From Streptomyces luteogriseus (GTDB lineage: Bacteria; Actinomycetota; Actinomycetes; Streptomycetales; Streptomycetaceae), in NCBI RefSeq assembly GCF_014205055.1, contig NZ_JACHMS010000001.1, positions 4,650,001 through 4,714,000 on the forward strand: a DNA stretch of 64,000 nt, in the 5' to 3' direction. The notes beneath the pieces are model-generated. The model was given only the letters and a program-made list of their open reading frames with translations, had not been told where the DNA came from and did no database searches. Below are positions 49,503 to 59,515 of this stretch, one piece after another. The first letter of the stretch is position 1. Every line of letters starts with the position of its first letter. The translations under genes and the position numbers were made by a program.

Positions 49503-50795
49503 ATGGACGTGAACGCGGCGGTCGCCGCAGCGGCAGCGATCGCCGGGGTGCTCACCGGTGTCATCGCCGTACTGGCGTTCCGGTGGAGTGAGCGCGAGCA
49601 GAAGCGCCCCACCCGTAGCTCCCTGCACACCGACGCGGTACTCCCGCCGGGCGTGGACACCGTCCTGTCGGTCCTCAGGTCGTCCGCCGTCGTCCTCGAC
49701 GAGGCGGACGCCGTGGTCAAGGCCAGCTCGGCGGCGTACGCCCTCGGCCTGGTCCGAGGCGGCAAGCTCGCCGTCGAGCCGATGCTGCAGATGGCCCGGG
49801 ACACCCGGCGGGACGGCGAGATACGTCAGGTCGAGCTCGACCTGCCACGGCGCGGCACCGGACGCGGAGAGGCCCTGGCGGTCTCCGCGCGGGTCGCGCC
49901 GCTCGGCTCCCGGCTGGTGCTGCTGCTCGTGGAGGACCTGACCGAGGCCCGCCGTATCGAGGCGGTCCGGCGCGACTTCGTCGCCAACGTGAGCCACGAG
50001 CTGAAGACGCCGGTGGGCGCCCTCTCGCTGCTCTCCGAGGCCGTGATGGACGCCTCCGACGACCCCGAGGCCGTCGAGCGGTTCGCCGGGCGCATGCAGA
50101 TCGAGGCCACCCGGCTGACCAGCCTGGTGCAGGAGCTCATCGACCTCTCCCGGGTGCAGAACGACGACCCGCTGGAGGACGCCGAGCCGGTCCGCGTCGA
50201 CGAGCTCGTCGCCGAGGCCATCGACCGCTGCCGGCACCAGGCCGGCGCGAAGCAGATCACGATGGCCGCGGGAGGCGCCGCGGACCTGCGTGTATGGGGA
50301 AACCGCGGCCAGCTGGCCGCCGCCCTCGGCAACCTCGTCGAGAACGCCGTCAACTACTCACCCGCCCGCACCCGCGTCGGCATAGCGGCCCGCAGTGTGA
50401 ACGCGCCCGGCGGGGACCACATCGAGATCGCCGTCACCGACCAGGGCATCGGCATCTCCGACAAGGACAAGGAGCGCATCTTCGAGCGCTTCTACCGCGT
50501 CGACCCGGCCCGCTCCCGTGCCACCGGTGGTACGGGGCTGGGGCTGGCGATCGTGAAACACGTGGCCGCCTCGCACGGCGGGGAGGTCACGGTGTGGAGC
50601 GCCGAGAACCAGGGCTCCACGTTCACCCTGCGGCTGCCGGAGGCCGGTGCGGCCCGCGACCGCTCACATCAGCAGCCCGCCCGACACGAGCGCGCAGGAG
50701 GCGCGGGCCTCGACGAGGAGGCCGGGCGGTCCACCCCCACATCCCCCGAATCAACCGCGTACGAAACGCTTCCCGCCCCGGAGGTCCTTCCGTGA
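49503..50795 (+). CDS. phoR: Sensor histidine kinase PhoR/SenX3, 430 aa
   Basis: A single N-terminal membrane helix (residues 5-28), then a PAS-like segment (about 55-145), the HisKA motif FVANVSHELKTP (phospho-His165) and an ATPase domain with N box LVENAVNYSP, G1 VTDQGIGISD, F box ERFYR and G2 TGLGLAIVKH. The C-terminal 55 residues are a disordered Pro/Ser/Thr tail. It phosphorylates PhoP on phosphate starvation. It overlaps phoP by 4 bp (GTGA). Confidence 0.95.
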   Translation: MDVNAAVAAAAAIAGVLTGVIAVLAFRWSEREQKRPTRSSLHTDAVLPPGVDTVLSVLRSSAVVLDEADAVVKASSAAYALGLVRGGKLAVEPMLQMARDTRRDGEIRQVELDLPRRGTGRGEALAVSARVAPLGSRLVLLLVEDLTEARRIEAVRRDFVANVSHELKTPVGALSLLSEAVMDASDDPEAVERFAGRMQIEATRLTSLVQELIDLSRVQNDDPLEDAEPVRVDELVAEAIDRCRHQAGAKQITMAAGGAADLRVWGNRGQLAAALGNLVENAVNYSPARTRVGIAARSVNAPGGDHIEIAVTDQGIGISDKDKERIFERFYRVDPARSRATGGTGLGLAIVKHVAASHGGEVTVWSAENQGSTFTLRLPEAGAARDRSHQQPARHERAGGAGLDEEAGRSTPTSPESTAYETLPAPEVLP

Positions 50796-51472
50796 CCCGA
50801 GTGCTCGTCGTCGAGGACGAGGAGTCCTTCTCCGACGCCCTGTCGTACATGCTCCGCAAGGAGGGCTTCGAGGTCGCCGTCGCGACCACCGGGCCCGACG
50901 GGCTCGACGAGTTCGAGCGCAACGGCGCCGACCTCGTCCTGCTCGATCTGATGCTGCCCGGCCTGCCGGGCACCGAGGTGTGCCGCCAGTTGCGCGGCCG
51001 TTCCAACGTCCCCGTCATCATGGTGACCGCCAAGGACAGTGAGATCGACAAGGTCGTCGGGCTGGAGATAGGAGCCGACGACTACGTCACCAAGCCGTTC
51101 TCCTCGCGCGAACTGGTCGCGCGCATCCGTGCCGTGCTGCGCCGCCGCGGCGAGCCCGAGGAGGTCACCCCGGCGGCCCTGGAGGCCGGTCCGGTCCGTA
51201 TGGACGTCGACCGGCACGTGGTCACCGTCGGCGGCACCAAGATCGACCTGCCGCTGAAGGAGTTCGACCTGCTGGAGATGCTGCTGCGCAACGCCGGCCG
51301 CGTCCTGACCCGCATGCAGCTCATCGACCGCGTCTGGGGTGCCGACTACGTCGGGGACACCAAGACCCTCGACGTCCACGTCAAGCGGCTGCGCGCCAAG
51401 ATCGAGCCGGATCCGGGCGCCCCGCGCTACCTGGTGACGGTCCGCGGCCTCGGCTACAAGTTCGAGCCGTAG
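50792..51472 (+). CDS. phoP: Response regulator PhoP (RegX3), 226 aa
   Basis: An OmpR/PhoB-type regulator: receiver domain with phospho-acceptor Asp52 (LVLLDLMLPG), conserved Thr (VTAKDSE) and Lys (YVTKPF). The C-terminal winged helix follows (EFDLLEMLLRNAGRVLTRMQLIDRVWG, TLDVHVKRLRAKIE). It binds PHO boxes and activates pho genes including pstS and phoRP/phoU. GTG start overlaps the phoR stop. Confidence 0.95.
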   Translation: MTRVLVVEDEESFSDALSYMLRKEGFEVAVATTGPDGLDEFERNGADLVLLDLMLPGLPGTEVCRQLRGRSNVPVIMVTAKDSEIDKVVGLEIGADDYVTKPFSSRELVARIRAVLRRRGEPEEVTPAALEAGPVRMDVDRHVVTVGGTKIDLPLKEFDLLEMLLRNAGRVLTRMQLIDRVWGADYVGDTKTLDVHVKRLRAKIEPDPGAPRYLVTVRGLGYKFEP

Positions 51473-51493
51473 ACCGGCCGCGCACGACGGCAG

Positions 51494-51541
51494 AGAACGA
51501 AGGGCGGGACCTCCCCGAGGGGAGGTCCCGCCCTTCGTTCT
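51494..51541. terminator. Bidirectional terminator between phoP and lipoprotein gene
   Basis: A 23-base arm from AGAACGAAGGGCG to CCTCCCC (51494-51516) is exactly complementary to 51519-51541, leaving only two bases between. It lies between convergent genes 22 bp after phoP and can end both transcripts. Confidence 0.8.
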
Positions 51542-51559
51542 ACTCGTTCGAGGACCGGC

Positions 51560-52243
51560 TCAGTGCCCGGCACCCGCGCTCGCCGAGGCCGCGTCGGTCG
51601 GCGTGCCGGACGCCTCGTGGCCACCCGGCTTCTCGCTGCCCGCGGGGCTCTCCGGCGCGCCCGACGCACCCTCGGCCGGGGAACCGGAGGGCGACCCGGA
51701 CGGGGACGCCGACGCGCCCGGCGCGGCCGGCACCTCGGACGGGCCCCACTCCTTGAAGTAGTGCTCGGCGGGGACGACGAACGCGCGCAGGCTCACGGCA
51801 CCCGTCCTGCTGAAGGTGAAGGTCACCTTCTGGGCGTTTCCGTCCTGCACGGCCTCACGGCTGCTCGGCAGCATCGCCGTGGCGTTGTTCGCGCCGCCCA
51901 GGATCAGCGAGCCGCCGGGCGGGATGCTGAGGCTGCCGCCCTTGGCGGGCTTGAGCTCGGCGGTCTTGCCGGTGCCGGGGAGGGTGATGGACTCCAGCGT
52001 CTCGGCGCTCTTGCCGGAGTTGAACAGGGTCGCGGAGACCGCGGCCGGGCCCGTCGACTCGAGGTCGGGCTGCGTGATCACGATCGCGTTCTGGACCTTG
52101 ATGTCACCGACGCTCGTGGCCGCGTTGTCCGGCTGGATCTCCAAGGTCTGGGCGTTGTTGCCGGCGCCGCACGCGGCGAGCGAGGCGATCGAGAACGCGG
52201 TGACGACGGCGGCGAGGGCACCGCGTCGAAGGCTGCTGCTCAC
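51560..52243 (-). CDS. Secreted lipoprotein, 227 aa
   Basis: GTG at 52243, preceded by AAGGAG, begins SSSLRRGALAAVVTAFSIASLAACG, a signal peptide with lipobox LAAC. The body contains VGDIKVQNAIVITQPDLESTGPAAVSATLFNSGKSAETLESITL (in part), like the DUF461/copper-chaperone-like beta fold. A low-complexity Ser/Gly/Pro/Ala tail of about 60 residues follows. The metal-binding Met/His residues of copper chaperones are not obvious, so the function stays open. Confidence 0.75.
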   Translation of the reverse strand: MSSSLRRGALAAVVTAFSIASLAACGAGNNAQTLEIQPDNAATSVGDIKVQNAIVITQPDLESTGPAAVSATLFNSGKSAETLESITLPGTGKTAELKPAKGGSLSIPPGGSLILGGANNATAMLPSSREAVQDGNAQKVTFTFSRTGAVSLRAFVVPAEHYFKEWGPSEVPAAPGASASPSGSPSGSPAEGASGAPESPAGSEKPGGHEASGTPTDAASASAGAGH

Positions 52244-52847
52244 GGCGGCGGCAACTCCTTGACTCGAGCGGAGCGGCCGGAAAAGCCGCCCTAAGTGTCT
52301 GTCAGCGGGCCTTAGGTTACCGAGCCGTCCGCGTCCGGCCGCACCCGACCCCCCGTCACCGGTGATCCCACCTGAGTCACACATGACTCCCGGGTCGCAT
52401 TGACGCGGCGCTCGTCCGGCATTCACATAAGAGCCCCGGGCAGTACCGCTAAGAGCCCCCGGCAGTACCGCAAATGTTCCGTGAAGGAATGCGCGGAGCA
52501 CCGCGGAATTGATCATCAACGGCCCGTCGGGCCGGCTCGTGATCAATTTCGGATTCGACCGGAACCCGGCTCGGGCCTCCGAACGGAGTAGCGGAAGTCG
52601 ATCGCATGGAACCGGACATATGGGGATGTTCGGCCTTCTGGAGGATGCTCCGGATGCGTGTAACGTACGCGTTTCGCTCACCCCGGACAGCCGCTCCCAC
52701 CTGCGAATACCTTCTTCCACTCCCTGTCCGAAGCACGTTCCTGTTGGAGTTGTCAAGCCCCGAGATATGCCCTGACCTGCGAAAACGTCATTCAGAACCC
52801 GCAGTTTCCGTGTTACCCTGGATAGCCACGGAAGGGGTACCTGTCAC
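52244..52847. other. 604-bp gene-free region upstream of carD
   Basis: Holds divergent promoters of the lipoprotein and carD genes, a tandem 22-bp repeat (52428-52471) and the hairpin-like GGCCCG-tc-GGGCC between two TGATCA words (52508-52541). Before carD there is a purine-rich GGAAGGGG ribosome site and a possible -10 (TACCCT at about 52814). I found no convincing gene. The long spacer implies complex control of carD. Confidence 0.5.
52428..52471. repeat. 22-bp tandem direct repeat
   Basis: Two adjacent copies, 52428-52449 and 52450-52471, share TAAGAGCCCC and CAGTACCGC and differ only at one base in the central C/G run. The period of 22 bp is two helical turns, typical for tandem regulator sites. 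Confidence 0.7.
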
Positions 52848-53330
52848 ATGACGTTCAAGGTTGGCGACACCGTGGTCTATCCCCATCACGGGGCCGCGCT
52901 GATCGAGGCTATCGAAACTCGCCAGATCAAAGGCGTGGACAAGACCTACTTGGTGCTGAAGGTCGCCCAGGGTGACCTGACGGTACGTGTGCCAGCGGAC
53001 AATGCGGAGTTCGTCGGCGTGCGTGATGTGGTCGGTCAGGACGGGCTGGACCGGGTCTTCGAGGTGCTGCGTGCACCGTACGCCGAGGAGCCCACGAACT
53101 GGTCCCGTCGGTACAAGGCAAACCTGGAGAAGCTCGCCTCGGGCGATGTCATCAAGGTCGCGGAAGTGGTGCGTGACCTGTGGCGTCGTGAGCGTGAGCG
53201 TGGACTCTCCGCCGGTGAGAAGCGCATGCTCGCCAAGGCCCGCCAGATCCTGGTGAGCGAGCTGGCCCTCGCGGAGAACACCAACGAGGACAAGGCCGAA
53301 GCTCTGCTCGACGAGGTTCTCGCCTCCTGA
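52848..53330 (+). CDS. carD: CarD-family RNA polymerase-binding regulator, 160 aa
   Basis: The N-terminal RNA polymerase interaction domain ([27 protein letters not shown]) is followed by a helical DNA-binding domain ending in [31 protein letters not shown]. The conserved Trp in [13 protein letters not shown] wedges the open complex. It stabilises promoter open complexes, in particular rRNA promoters. It is followed by ispD/ispF, as in other actinobacteria. Confidence 0.95.
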   Translation: MTFKVGDTVVYPHHGAALIEAIETRQIKGVDKTYLVLKVAQGDLTVRVPADNAEFVGVRDVVGQDGLDRVFEVLRAPYAEEPTNWSRRYKANLEKLASGDVIKVAEVVRDLWRRERERGLSAGEKRMLAKARQILVSELALAENTNEDKAEALLDEVLAS

Positions 53331-53633
53331 GGCGAAGCTCGGTCGCTCAGCGCTGCGCTTGTCAAGGCTGCTGATCAAGCGCGCGCCTGCACATCGAAAT
53401 GCCGCGGTGCCCGATGACGAATTTCTTGTCGCCGGGCGCTGCGGCATGTTCGTACCCGATGCACCGCCACCCCGGGATGTGTTATCACTCACGCCCCGGT
53501 TGTTCGTCTGGTGTGCCGGGCCCGGGCAGCCGGCTCGACCGGCGTCACGGAAGGGGCCGGTCGAGCGCGTCGCGCCCGGCACTCCTCCAGGCCATACCCA
53601 CGCCAGGCCAGCACACAAACCTGACAGGAACCG
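53331..53633. other. 303-bp spacer between carD and ispD with a hairpin
   Basis: GCTCGACCGGC (53533-53543) and GCCGGTCGAGC (53556-53566) are perfect inverted arms with a 12-base loop, a possible terminator or attenuator before ispD. A short CGCCTC/GAGGCG palindrome overlaps the carD stop. No gene is seen. Confidence 0.5.
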
Positions 53634-54398
53634 ATGTCTGACGATTCGCGTCCCTCGCCCTCCACCGGTCCTTCCGCGGCCCGCACGGCGGCCGTGATCC
53701 CGGCCGCCGGCCGGGGTGTCCGGCTCGGCCCGGGCGCCCCCAAGGCGCTCCGCGCGCTGGGCGGCACCCCCATGCTGGTCCACGCGGTCCGCGCGATGGC
53801 CGCCTCCCGCGCCGTCTCCCTGGTCGTCGTCGTGGCCCCGCCCGACGGTGCCGCCGAGGTCAGGTCGCTGCTCGACGCGCACGCCCTGCCCGAGCGGACG
53901 GACTTCCTCGTCGTCCCTGGCGGGCGGAGCCGCCAGGAGTCGGTGAAGATCGGCCTGGACGCGCTGCCGCCCGGCCACGACATCGTGCTGGTCCACGACG
54001 CGGCCCGGCCGCTGGTGCCGGTGGACACGGTCGACGCCGTGATCGAGGCCGTCCGGGACGGCGCACCGGCCGTGGTCCCGGCGCTGCCGCTGGCCGACAC
54101 CGTCAAGCAGGTCGAGCCCGCCGGCACGCCCGGCGAGCCGGAGCCGGTCGTCGCCACGCCGGAGCGCTCGCTGCTGCGGGCGGTGCAGACCCCGCAGGGC
54201 TTCGACCGGGCCACGCTGGTGCGGGCGCACGAGACGGTGACCGGCGAGGTCACCGACGACGCCGGCATGGTCGAACAGCTCGGCCTCACCGTCGTGGCCG
54301 TCCCCGGTCACGAGGAGGCCTTCAAGGTCACCCGCCCCCTGGACCTGGTCCTCGCGGAGGCGGTCCTGGCCCGCAGGAGGCTCAACGATGGCTTCTGA
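53634..54398 (+). CDS. ispD: 2-C-methyl-D-erythritol 4-phosphate cytidylyltransferase, 254 aa
   Basis: The MEP-pathway enzyme that makes CDP-methylerythritol. The N-terminal CTP-binding motif [25 protein letters not shown] (Arg and Lys of the signature present), [30 protein letters not shown], and the C-terminal [12 protein letters not shown] / [13 protein letters not shown] segments are all there. The first 17 residues are a Ser/Pro-rich extension. It overlaps ispF by 11 bp. Confidence 0.95.
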   Translation: MSDDSRPSPSTGPSAARTAAVIPAAGRGVRLGPGAPKALRALGGTPMLVHAVRAMAASRAVSLVVVVAPPDGAAEVRSLLDAHALPERTDFLVVPGGRSRQESVKIGLDALPPGHDIVLVHDAARPLVPVDTVDAVIEAVRDGAPAVVPALPLADTVKQVEPAGTPGEPEPVVATPERSLLRAVQTPQGFDRATLVRAHETVTGEVTDDAGMVEQLGLTVVAVPGHEEAFKVTRPLDLVLAEAVLARRRLNDGF

Positions 54399-54882
54399 CC
54401 AGCCTGTTCTGCCCCAGGTCGGCATCGGCACCGACATCCACGCCTTCGAGGAGGGCCGGGAGCTGTGGTGCGCCGGCCTGAAGTGGGAGGGCGCGGGCCC
54501 CGGCCTGGCCGGCCACTCCGACGCGGACGTCGTCGCCCACGCCGCCTGCAACGCCCTCTTCTCCGCCGCGGGCCTCGGCGACCTCGGGCAGCACTTCGGC
54601 ACGGGCCGCCCCGAGTGGTCCGGAGCCTCCGGAGTCACCCTCCTGACGGAGGCCGCGCGCATCGTGCGCGAGGCCGGCTTCCGGATCGGCAACATCGCCG
54701 TACAGGTGGTGGGCCCCCGTCCGAAGATCGGCAAGCGGCGGGACGAGGCCCAGAAACTCCTGTCGGAGGCGGCCGGCGCCCCGGTGTCGGTGTCGGGCGC
54801 GACGACGGACGGCCTCGGCTTCCCCGGCCGGGAGGAAGGGCTGATGGCGGTGGCCACGGCGCTGGTCGTGCGCACCGGCTGA
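54388..54882 (+). CDS. ispF: 2-C-methyl-D-erythritol 2,4-cyclodiphosphate synthase, 164 aa
   Basis: Converts CDP-methylerythritol 2-phosphate to the cyclodiphosphate. Metal-binding [14 protein letters not shown] (Asp-x-His), [29 protein letters not shown] and the C-terminal [25 protein letters not shown] are all family-defining. Normal length. The overlap with ispD implies translational coupling in the MEP pathway. Confidence 0.95.
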   Translation: MASDQPVLPQVGIGTDIHAFEEGRELWCAGLKWEGAGPGLAGHSDADVVAHAACNALFSAAGLGDLGQHFGTGRPEWSGASGVTLLTEAARIVREAGFRIGNIAVQVVGPRPKIGKRRDEAQKLLSEAAGAPVSVSGATTDGLGFPGREEGLMAVATALVVRTG

Positions 54883-54981
54883 AGGCAAGGGTTCGGGGCG
54901 TTCCCGTTGCCAATGTCACGAATATGTGCGCCCCGAGGGGAAGGTCCTGAGGCACACCCCGGGGCCCACTACCCTGGAGTG

Positions 54982-56379
54982 GTGACTATTCGCCTGTACG
55001 ACACCAGCGCCCGGCAGATCCGTGACTTCTCCCCGCTCCAGCCGGGTTGCGTCTCGATCTACCTGTGTGGTGCCACCGTGCAGGCCGCCCCGCACATCGG
55101 GCACATCCGCTCCGGGCTGAACTTCGACATCATGCGCCGCTGGTTCGAGTACCGCGGCTACGACGTCACGTTCGTGCGGAACGTGACGGACATCGACGAC
55201 AAGATCATCGCCAAGTCGGCCGACCGGAACCGCCCGTGGTGGGCCATCGGCTACGAGAACGAGCGCGCCTTCAACGACGGCTACACCGTGCTCGGTTGCC
55301 TGCCGCCCACCTACGAGCCGCGGGCCACCGGCCACATCACCGAGATGGTCGAGATGATGCGCGGCCTCATCGAGCGCGGGCACGCCTACGAGGCCGACGG
55401 CAGTGTCTACTTCGACGTCCGCTCCTGGCCCTCCTACCTGGAGCTGTCCCGGCAGGACCTCGACGAGATGCGGCAGCCCGCCGAGGAGGGCATCACCGGC
55501 AAGCGCGACCCGCGTGACTTCGCCATGTGGAAGGCGGCGAAGCCGGGGGAGCCGAGCTGGGAGACGCCGTTCGGGCGAGGTCGCCCGGGCTGGCACCTGG
55601 AGTGCTCGGCGATGGCCCACAAATACCTCGGGACCGCCTTCGACATCCACGGCGGTGGCCTCGACCTGGTCTTCCCGCACCATGAGAACGAGATCGCGCA
55701 GGCCAAGGCCTACGGCGACGACTTCGCCGCCTACTGGGTGCACAACGCCTGGGTCACCATGAGCGGCGAGAAGATGTCCAAGTCGCTCGGCAACTCGGTC
55801 CTGGTCAGCGAGATGGTCAAGCGCTGGCGTCCCATCGTGCTGCGCTACTACCTCGGCACCCCGCACTACCGGTCGATGATCGAGTACAGCGAGGAGGCGC
55901 TGCGCGAGGCCGAGTCGGCGTTCGCGCGGATCGAGGGCTTCGTGCAGCGCGTGGTGGAGAAGGCCGGCGTCGTCGAGCCCGCCCCCGAGGTGCCGCTCGC
56001 CTTCGCCGAGGCCATGGACGACGACCTGGGCGTGCCGCAGGCGCTCGCCGTGGTGCACACCACCGTCCGGCAGGGCAACAGCGCGCTGGCCGCCGACGAC
56101 AAGGAAGCCGCCGTGGCCCGGCTCGCCGAGGTCCGCGCGATGCTCGGCGTGCTCGGCCTCGACCCGCTGGACCCCCAGTGGGCCGGGGAGGGCGACCGCG
56201 GCGACGACCTGCACGGCGTGGTCGACACGCTCGTCCGCATGGTCCTCGACCAGCGCGAGGCCGCCCGGGCCCGCAAGGACTGGCCCACCGCGGACGCCAT
56301 CCGCGACCAGCTCGGCCAGTCCGGCCTGGTCATCGAGGACGGCCCGCAGGGGCCGCGCTGGAGCCTCGGCCCGCGCTGA
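54982..56379 (+). CDS. cysS: Cysteinyl-tRNA synthetase, 465 aa
   Basis: Class I aminoacyl-tRNA synthetase. The zinc/cysteine site and HIGH motif occur as [20 protein letters not shown], the KMSKS motif as [11 protein letters not shown], and [15 protein letters not shown] with [10 protein letters not shown] supplies zinc ligands. The C-terminal DALR-like helical domain includes a conserved [18 protein letters not shown] at 54982 is the start; upstream in-frame codons overlap the ispF-cysS spacer. Confidence 0.95.
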   Translation: MTIRLYDTSARQIRDFSPLQPGCVSIYLCGATVQAAPHIGHIRSGLNFDIMRRWFEYRGYDVTFVRNVTDIDDKIIAKSADRNRPWWAIGYENERAFNDGYTVLGCLPPTYEPRATGHITEMVEMMRGLIERGHAYEADGSVYFDVRSWPSYLELSRQDLDEMRQPAEEGITGKRDPRDFAMWKAAKPGEPSWETPFGRGRPGWHLECSAMAHKYLGTAFDIHGGGLDLVFPHHENEIAQAKAYGDDFAAYWVHNAWVTMSGEKMSKSLGNSVLVSEMVKRWRPIVLRYYLGTPHYRSMIEYSEEALREAESAFARIEGFVQRVVEKAGVVEPAPEVPLAFAEAMDDDLGVPQALAVVHTTVRQGNSALAADDKEAAVARLAEVRAMLGVLGLDPLDPQWAGEGDRGDDLHGVVDTLVRMVLDQREAARARKDWPTADAIRDQLGQSGLVIEDGPQGPRWSLGPR

Positions 56380-56403
56380 GACGAGCCCCACGGGCTGATC
56401 GAC

Positions 56404-56431
56404 TGTGCCGCCCGGGCCTCCGGGCGGCACA
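56404..56431 (+). terminator. Terminator after cysS
   Basis: TGTGCCGCCCGG (56404-56415), loop GCCT and CCGGGCGGCACA (56420-56431) form a perfect 12-bp stem 25 bp after the cysS stop. Confidence 0.75.
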
Positions 56432-56510
56432 CTGCATAGACGGAACAGACGTACACAGCCGTACGGACACGATCGTACGTACGCATCACTTCACGGAGAC
56501 GAGTAGCTCA

Positions 56511-57452
56511 ATGGCCGCGAACAACCGCCGCATGTCCGGCAAGAAGGGCGCGCAGGTCGGCAGTGGCGGCCAGCGACGCCGGGGCCTCGAAGGCAAGGGC
56601 CCCACCCCGCCCGCCGAGATGCGCAAGGGACACAAGAAGAACCGCGTCGCCAACGCCAAGGCGAAGCAGGCCGTCCGCCGGCCCACCGTGCGCGGCCGCG
56701 GCGGCAAGGGCACGTCCGAGCTGGTCGTCGGACGCAACCCGGTCCTGGAGGCGCTGCGCGAGGGCGTCCCGGCCTCGACCCTCTACGTCCAGCAGTTCAT
56801 CGACAACGACGAGCGGGTGCGCGAGGCTCTCCAGGTCGCCGCCGAGCGCGGCGGGATCAACCTCATGGAGGCCCCGCGTCCCGAGCTGGACCGGATGACC
56901 AACGGTCTCAACCACCAGGGCCTGGTCCTCCAGGTCCCGCCGTACGAGTACGCCCACCCCGAGGACCTGGCGTCCGCCGCCTACGACGACGGTGTCGACC
57001 CGCTGATCGTCGCCCTCGACGGTGTCACCGACCCGCGCAACCTCGGCGCGGTCGTCCGCTCCGTCTCCGCCTTCGGCGGGCACGGTGTGGTCGTCCCGGA
57101 GCGTCGCGCGGCCGGCATGACGGCCGGTGCCTGGAAGACGTCCGCCGGTGCGGCGGCCCGCACCCCGGTCGCCCGTGCCACGAACCTCACCCGGGCCCTG
57201 GAGGCGTACAAGAAGGCCGGTATCACCGTCGTCGGCCTGGCCGCCGACGGCGAGTCCGAGGTCGGCGAGCTTCCGGCGCTGGACGGCCCCGTCGTCATCG
57301 TCGTCGGCAGCGAGGGCAAGGGGCTGTCCCGGCTGGTCGGGGAGACCTGTGACCACCGGGTGCGGATCCCGATGCCGGGCGGCGCGGAGTCGCTCAACGC
57401 CGGTGTGGCGGCGGGCATCGTGCTGTACGAGGCGGCCCGCCGACGCAGCTGA
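56511..57452 (+). CDS. 23S rRNA 2'-O-methyltransferase, RlmB/TrmH (SpoU) family, 313 aa
   Basis: A highly basic N-terminal extension (residues 1-65; [21 protein letters not shown]) precedes the SpoU substrate-binding domain ([20 protein letters not shown]). The knotted methylase domain follows: [16 protein letters not shown] (motif 1), [15 protein letters not shown] (motif 2) and [22 protein letters not shown] (motif 3, in part). It methylates a guanosine ribose in 23S rRNA by family analogy. Confidence 0.9.
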   Translation: MAANNRRMSGKKGAQVGSGGQRRRGLEGKGPTPPAEMRKGHKKNRVANAKAKQAVRRPTVRGRGGKGTSELVVGRNPVLEALREGVPASTLYVQQFIDNDERVREALQVAAERGGINLMEAPRPELDRMTNGLNHQGLVLQVPPYEYAHPEDLASAAYDDGVDPLIVALDGVTDPRNLGAVVRSVSAFGGHGVVVPERRAAGMTAGAWKTSAGAAARTPVARATNLTRALEAYKKAGITVVGLAADGESEVGELPALDGPVVIVVGSEGKGLSRLVGETCDHRVRIPMPGGAESLNAGVAAGIVLYEAARRRS

Positions 57453-57580
57453 ACAGGCGTCCGGAACTTCACCCGTACGGGGTAATTCCGGTGTCATCGG
57501 GGCGACGAGGACAAGCTTGACGGGGTCCGGACAGATCCGGCGGGTCAAAGCAGTGTCCTAACCCGACGTCACTCGGTTAG

Positions 57581-59263
57581 ATGAGTGTGGACACCAGAAC
57601 ACCCCGCACACCCACGGGGGACCGCTCGTCGGGACTCGACGACGCTCCCGCGCTGAGCATGGTGAAGGTGCCGAGCGACCCGGCGCAGGTCATCGTCAAC
57701 CACGCGAGCTTCCGCGTGCAGTTGGGCGTATCGACGCGTCGTCTCCAGTCCCCCCGGGTCGCACGGCATCTGACCGCCACCGAGGACACCGCCCGCATCC
57801 CCCAGGTGGGGGGCGAGGCGGACGGGGCCACCGCCCGCCGCCGGCCGGTCGTCTGGAGCGGCAGATCCGCCCCCGACGACACCGGCGCGCACCGGCTCCT
57901 GCAGGCGGTGCGGCACGAGAGCGTCCGCCACGCCGACGAGCCCGCCTCCGACACCGGAGCCACCCAGGTCATCTCCCGCGTGGGACCGGGCTACGACGGC
58001 CCGGGCTACCAGGGCGCGGGCCACGACGGCTACGGCTACGGGGACGACCTCGCCCATACCGTCGAGACCCCGGTCGTCGGCCCCCAGCGCACCCACGAGC
58101 CCGCCGACGGCACCCGGCTGCTGCCGCCCATGCGCACCGTCGGCAGCACCTACGACGAACCGGCCTACGCGGACGACGAGTTCGAGGAGTCCGACACCGA
58201 CGCGGACGGCACCGGCCGCCGGGCCAAGCGGCACGGCGACGACCCGGCCCGGCACGCCTACTACCCGGGCCGCCGGATGAACCTCGGCGTCGTCCTGCTG
58301 CCGCTGCGCGTCTTCCTCGGCTTCATCTCGATCTACGCCGGCATGGGCAAACTGTGCGACCCCGTCTACTTCGAAGGCGGCAAGCGCGGCTCCATGGTCA
58401 AGTGGCTCAACACCCTGCACCCGTGGGAAGTTGCCGAGCCACTGCGCCAGTTCGCCCTCGAGCACCCGGTCGGCGCCGGTCTGGTCATCGCCTTCGCGCA
58501 GGTCATCGTCGGCGTCCTGACGGTGCTGGGCTGCTGGCAGCGCGTCGCCGCCTGCCTCGGCGCCCTGCTGTCGGCCGCGCTGCTGGTCACGGTCAGCTGG
58601 AAGAGCGTCCCGGCCTACGAGACCCCCGACATCATCTATCTCGCCGCGTGGTCCCCGCTGATCATCGCCGGTGCGCCCGTCTACTCCGTGGACGGCCGTC
58701 TCGCCGGCAGTGCCTGGCGTCGGCTCGGCCCCCGCGCCGACATCTGGGACCTGCGCCGCTACGTGCTGCGCCGGGGTGCCCTCGTCACGGCCATCGTCAC
58801 CGGCATCACCCTGCTCGTCGGCTCGCTGCTCGGCGGCGCCGTCCGTGACGCCGACCGGGTCGTCGTCCCGGGCCCCGGCGAGGCCCCGCGCAACGAGCTG
58901 CCCGGCTCCCCGCTCCCGGGTGAGCCCGACAAGCGGCAGGACAAGCGGACCCCGTCGGCCTCCTCGTCGCCCACCCAGGGCGCCACGGCCGGCTCGGCGA
59001 GCCCCAGCGCGGGCACCACGACCAGGCCGGACGCCACGCGCGACACCGGCACGGTCACCGGTGGCGCCCCCAGCCAGACCCAGGGCACCGCGGGCCAGGT
59101 CCCGCCCCAGCAGTCCACCCCGGAGAACCAGGCCCCGAGCACCACGACCGGCCCCACCTCCGGCGGCACGGCGACGGGCGGCTCGGGCTCGACGGGCGGC
59201 TCGGGCACCGGCGGCTCGTCCTCCACGGGCCGACCGGGCCTGGTGGGCGGCCTGCTGGGCTAG
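57581..59263 (+). CDS. DoxX-family membrane protein with long disordered termini, 560 aa
   Basis: The first 225 residues are disordered and acidic with Arg patches and a GYDGPGYQGAGHDGYGYG stretch. The DoxX core (about 228-415) has LLPLRVFLGFISIYAGMGKL, HPVGAGLVIAFAQVIVGVLTVLGCW, LSAALLVTVSW and DIIYLAAWSPLIIAGAP. One more membrane helix follows at about 405-425. The last 130 residues are a Ser/Thr/Gly/Pro-rich tail. DoxX proteins relate to redox or thiol balance. The 57581 start has little leader and may be leaderless. Confidence 0.8.
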   Translation: MSVDTRTPRTPTGDRSSGLDDAPALSMVKVPSDPAQVIVNHASFRVQLGVSTRRLQSPRVARHLTATEDTARIPQVGGEADGATARRRPVVWSGRSAPDDTGAHRLLQAVRHESVRHADEPASDTGATQVISRVGPGYDGPGYQGAGHDGYGYGDDLAHTVETPVVGPQRTHEPADGTRLLPPMRTVGSTYDEPAYADDEFEESDTDADGTGRRAKRHGDDPARHAYYPGRRMNLGVVLLPLRVFLGFISIYAGMGKLCDPVYFEGGKRGSMVKWLNTLHPWEVAEPLRQFALEHPVGAGLVIAFAQVIVGVLTVLGCWQRVAACLGALLSAALLVTVSWKSVPAYETPDIIYLAAWSPLIIAGAPVYSVDGRLAGSAWRRLGPRADIWDLRRYVLRRGALVTAIVTGITLLVGSLLGGAVRDADRVVVPGPGEAPRNELPGSPLPGEPDKRQDKRTPSASSSPTQGATAGSASPSAGTTTRPDATRDTGTVTGGAPSQTQGTAGQVPPQQSTPENQAPSTTTGPTSGGTATGGSGSTGGSGTGGSSSTGRPGLVGGLLG

Positions 59264-59280
59264 CGGCCGACCGGAGCGAC

Positions 59281-59315
59281 AGAAGGCCCCGCATCACGCA
59301 GATGCGGGGCCTTCT
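59281..59315. terminator. Terminator after DoxX gene
   Basis: AGAAGGCCCCGCATC (59281-59295), loop ACGCA and GATGCGGGGCCTTCT (59301-59315) form a perfect 15-bp stem, 17 bp beyond the DoxX stop. The next gene is convergent, so it is probably used in both directions. Confidence 0.8.
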
Positions 59316-59515
59316 CACGCGTAGGAGACAAGGCTCATCAAGGGGCAAGCGGGCTCGGGGACAAGGGCCTCATGGGGCGCGGGGAACTGCGCGACGAGCC
59401 ACGACGAGCGGTCAGCCGCCGACGGGAAGCAACCGGCCGAGTCTCGGCGTTTGAACGTCCCAGCTCCTTGACGGGGGAGGCCGGCCCTCGCCACCCGGCC
59501 CAACCGGCGGAGCCC

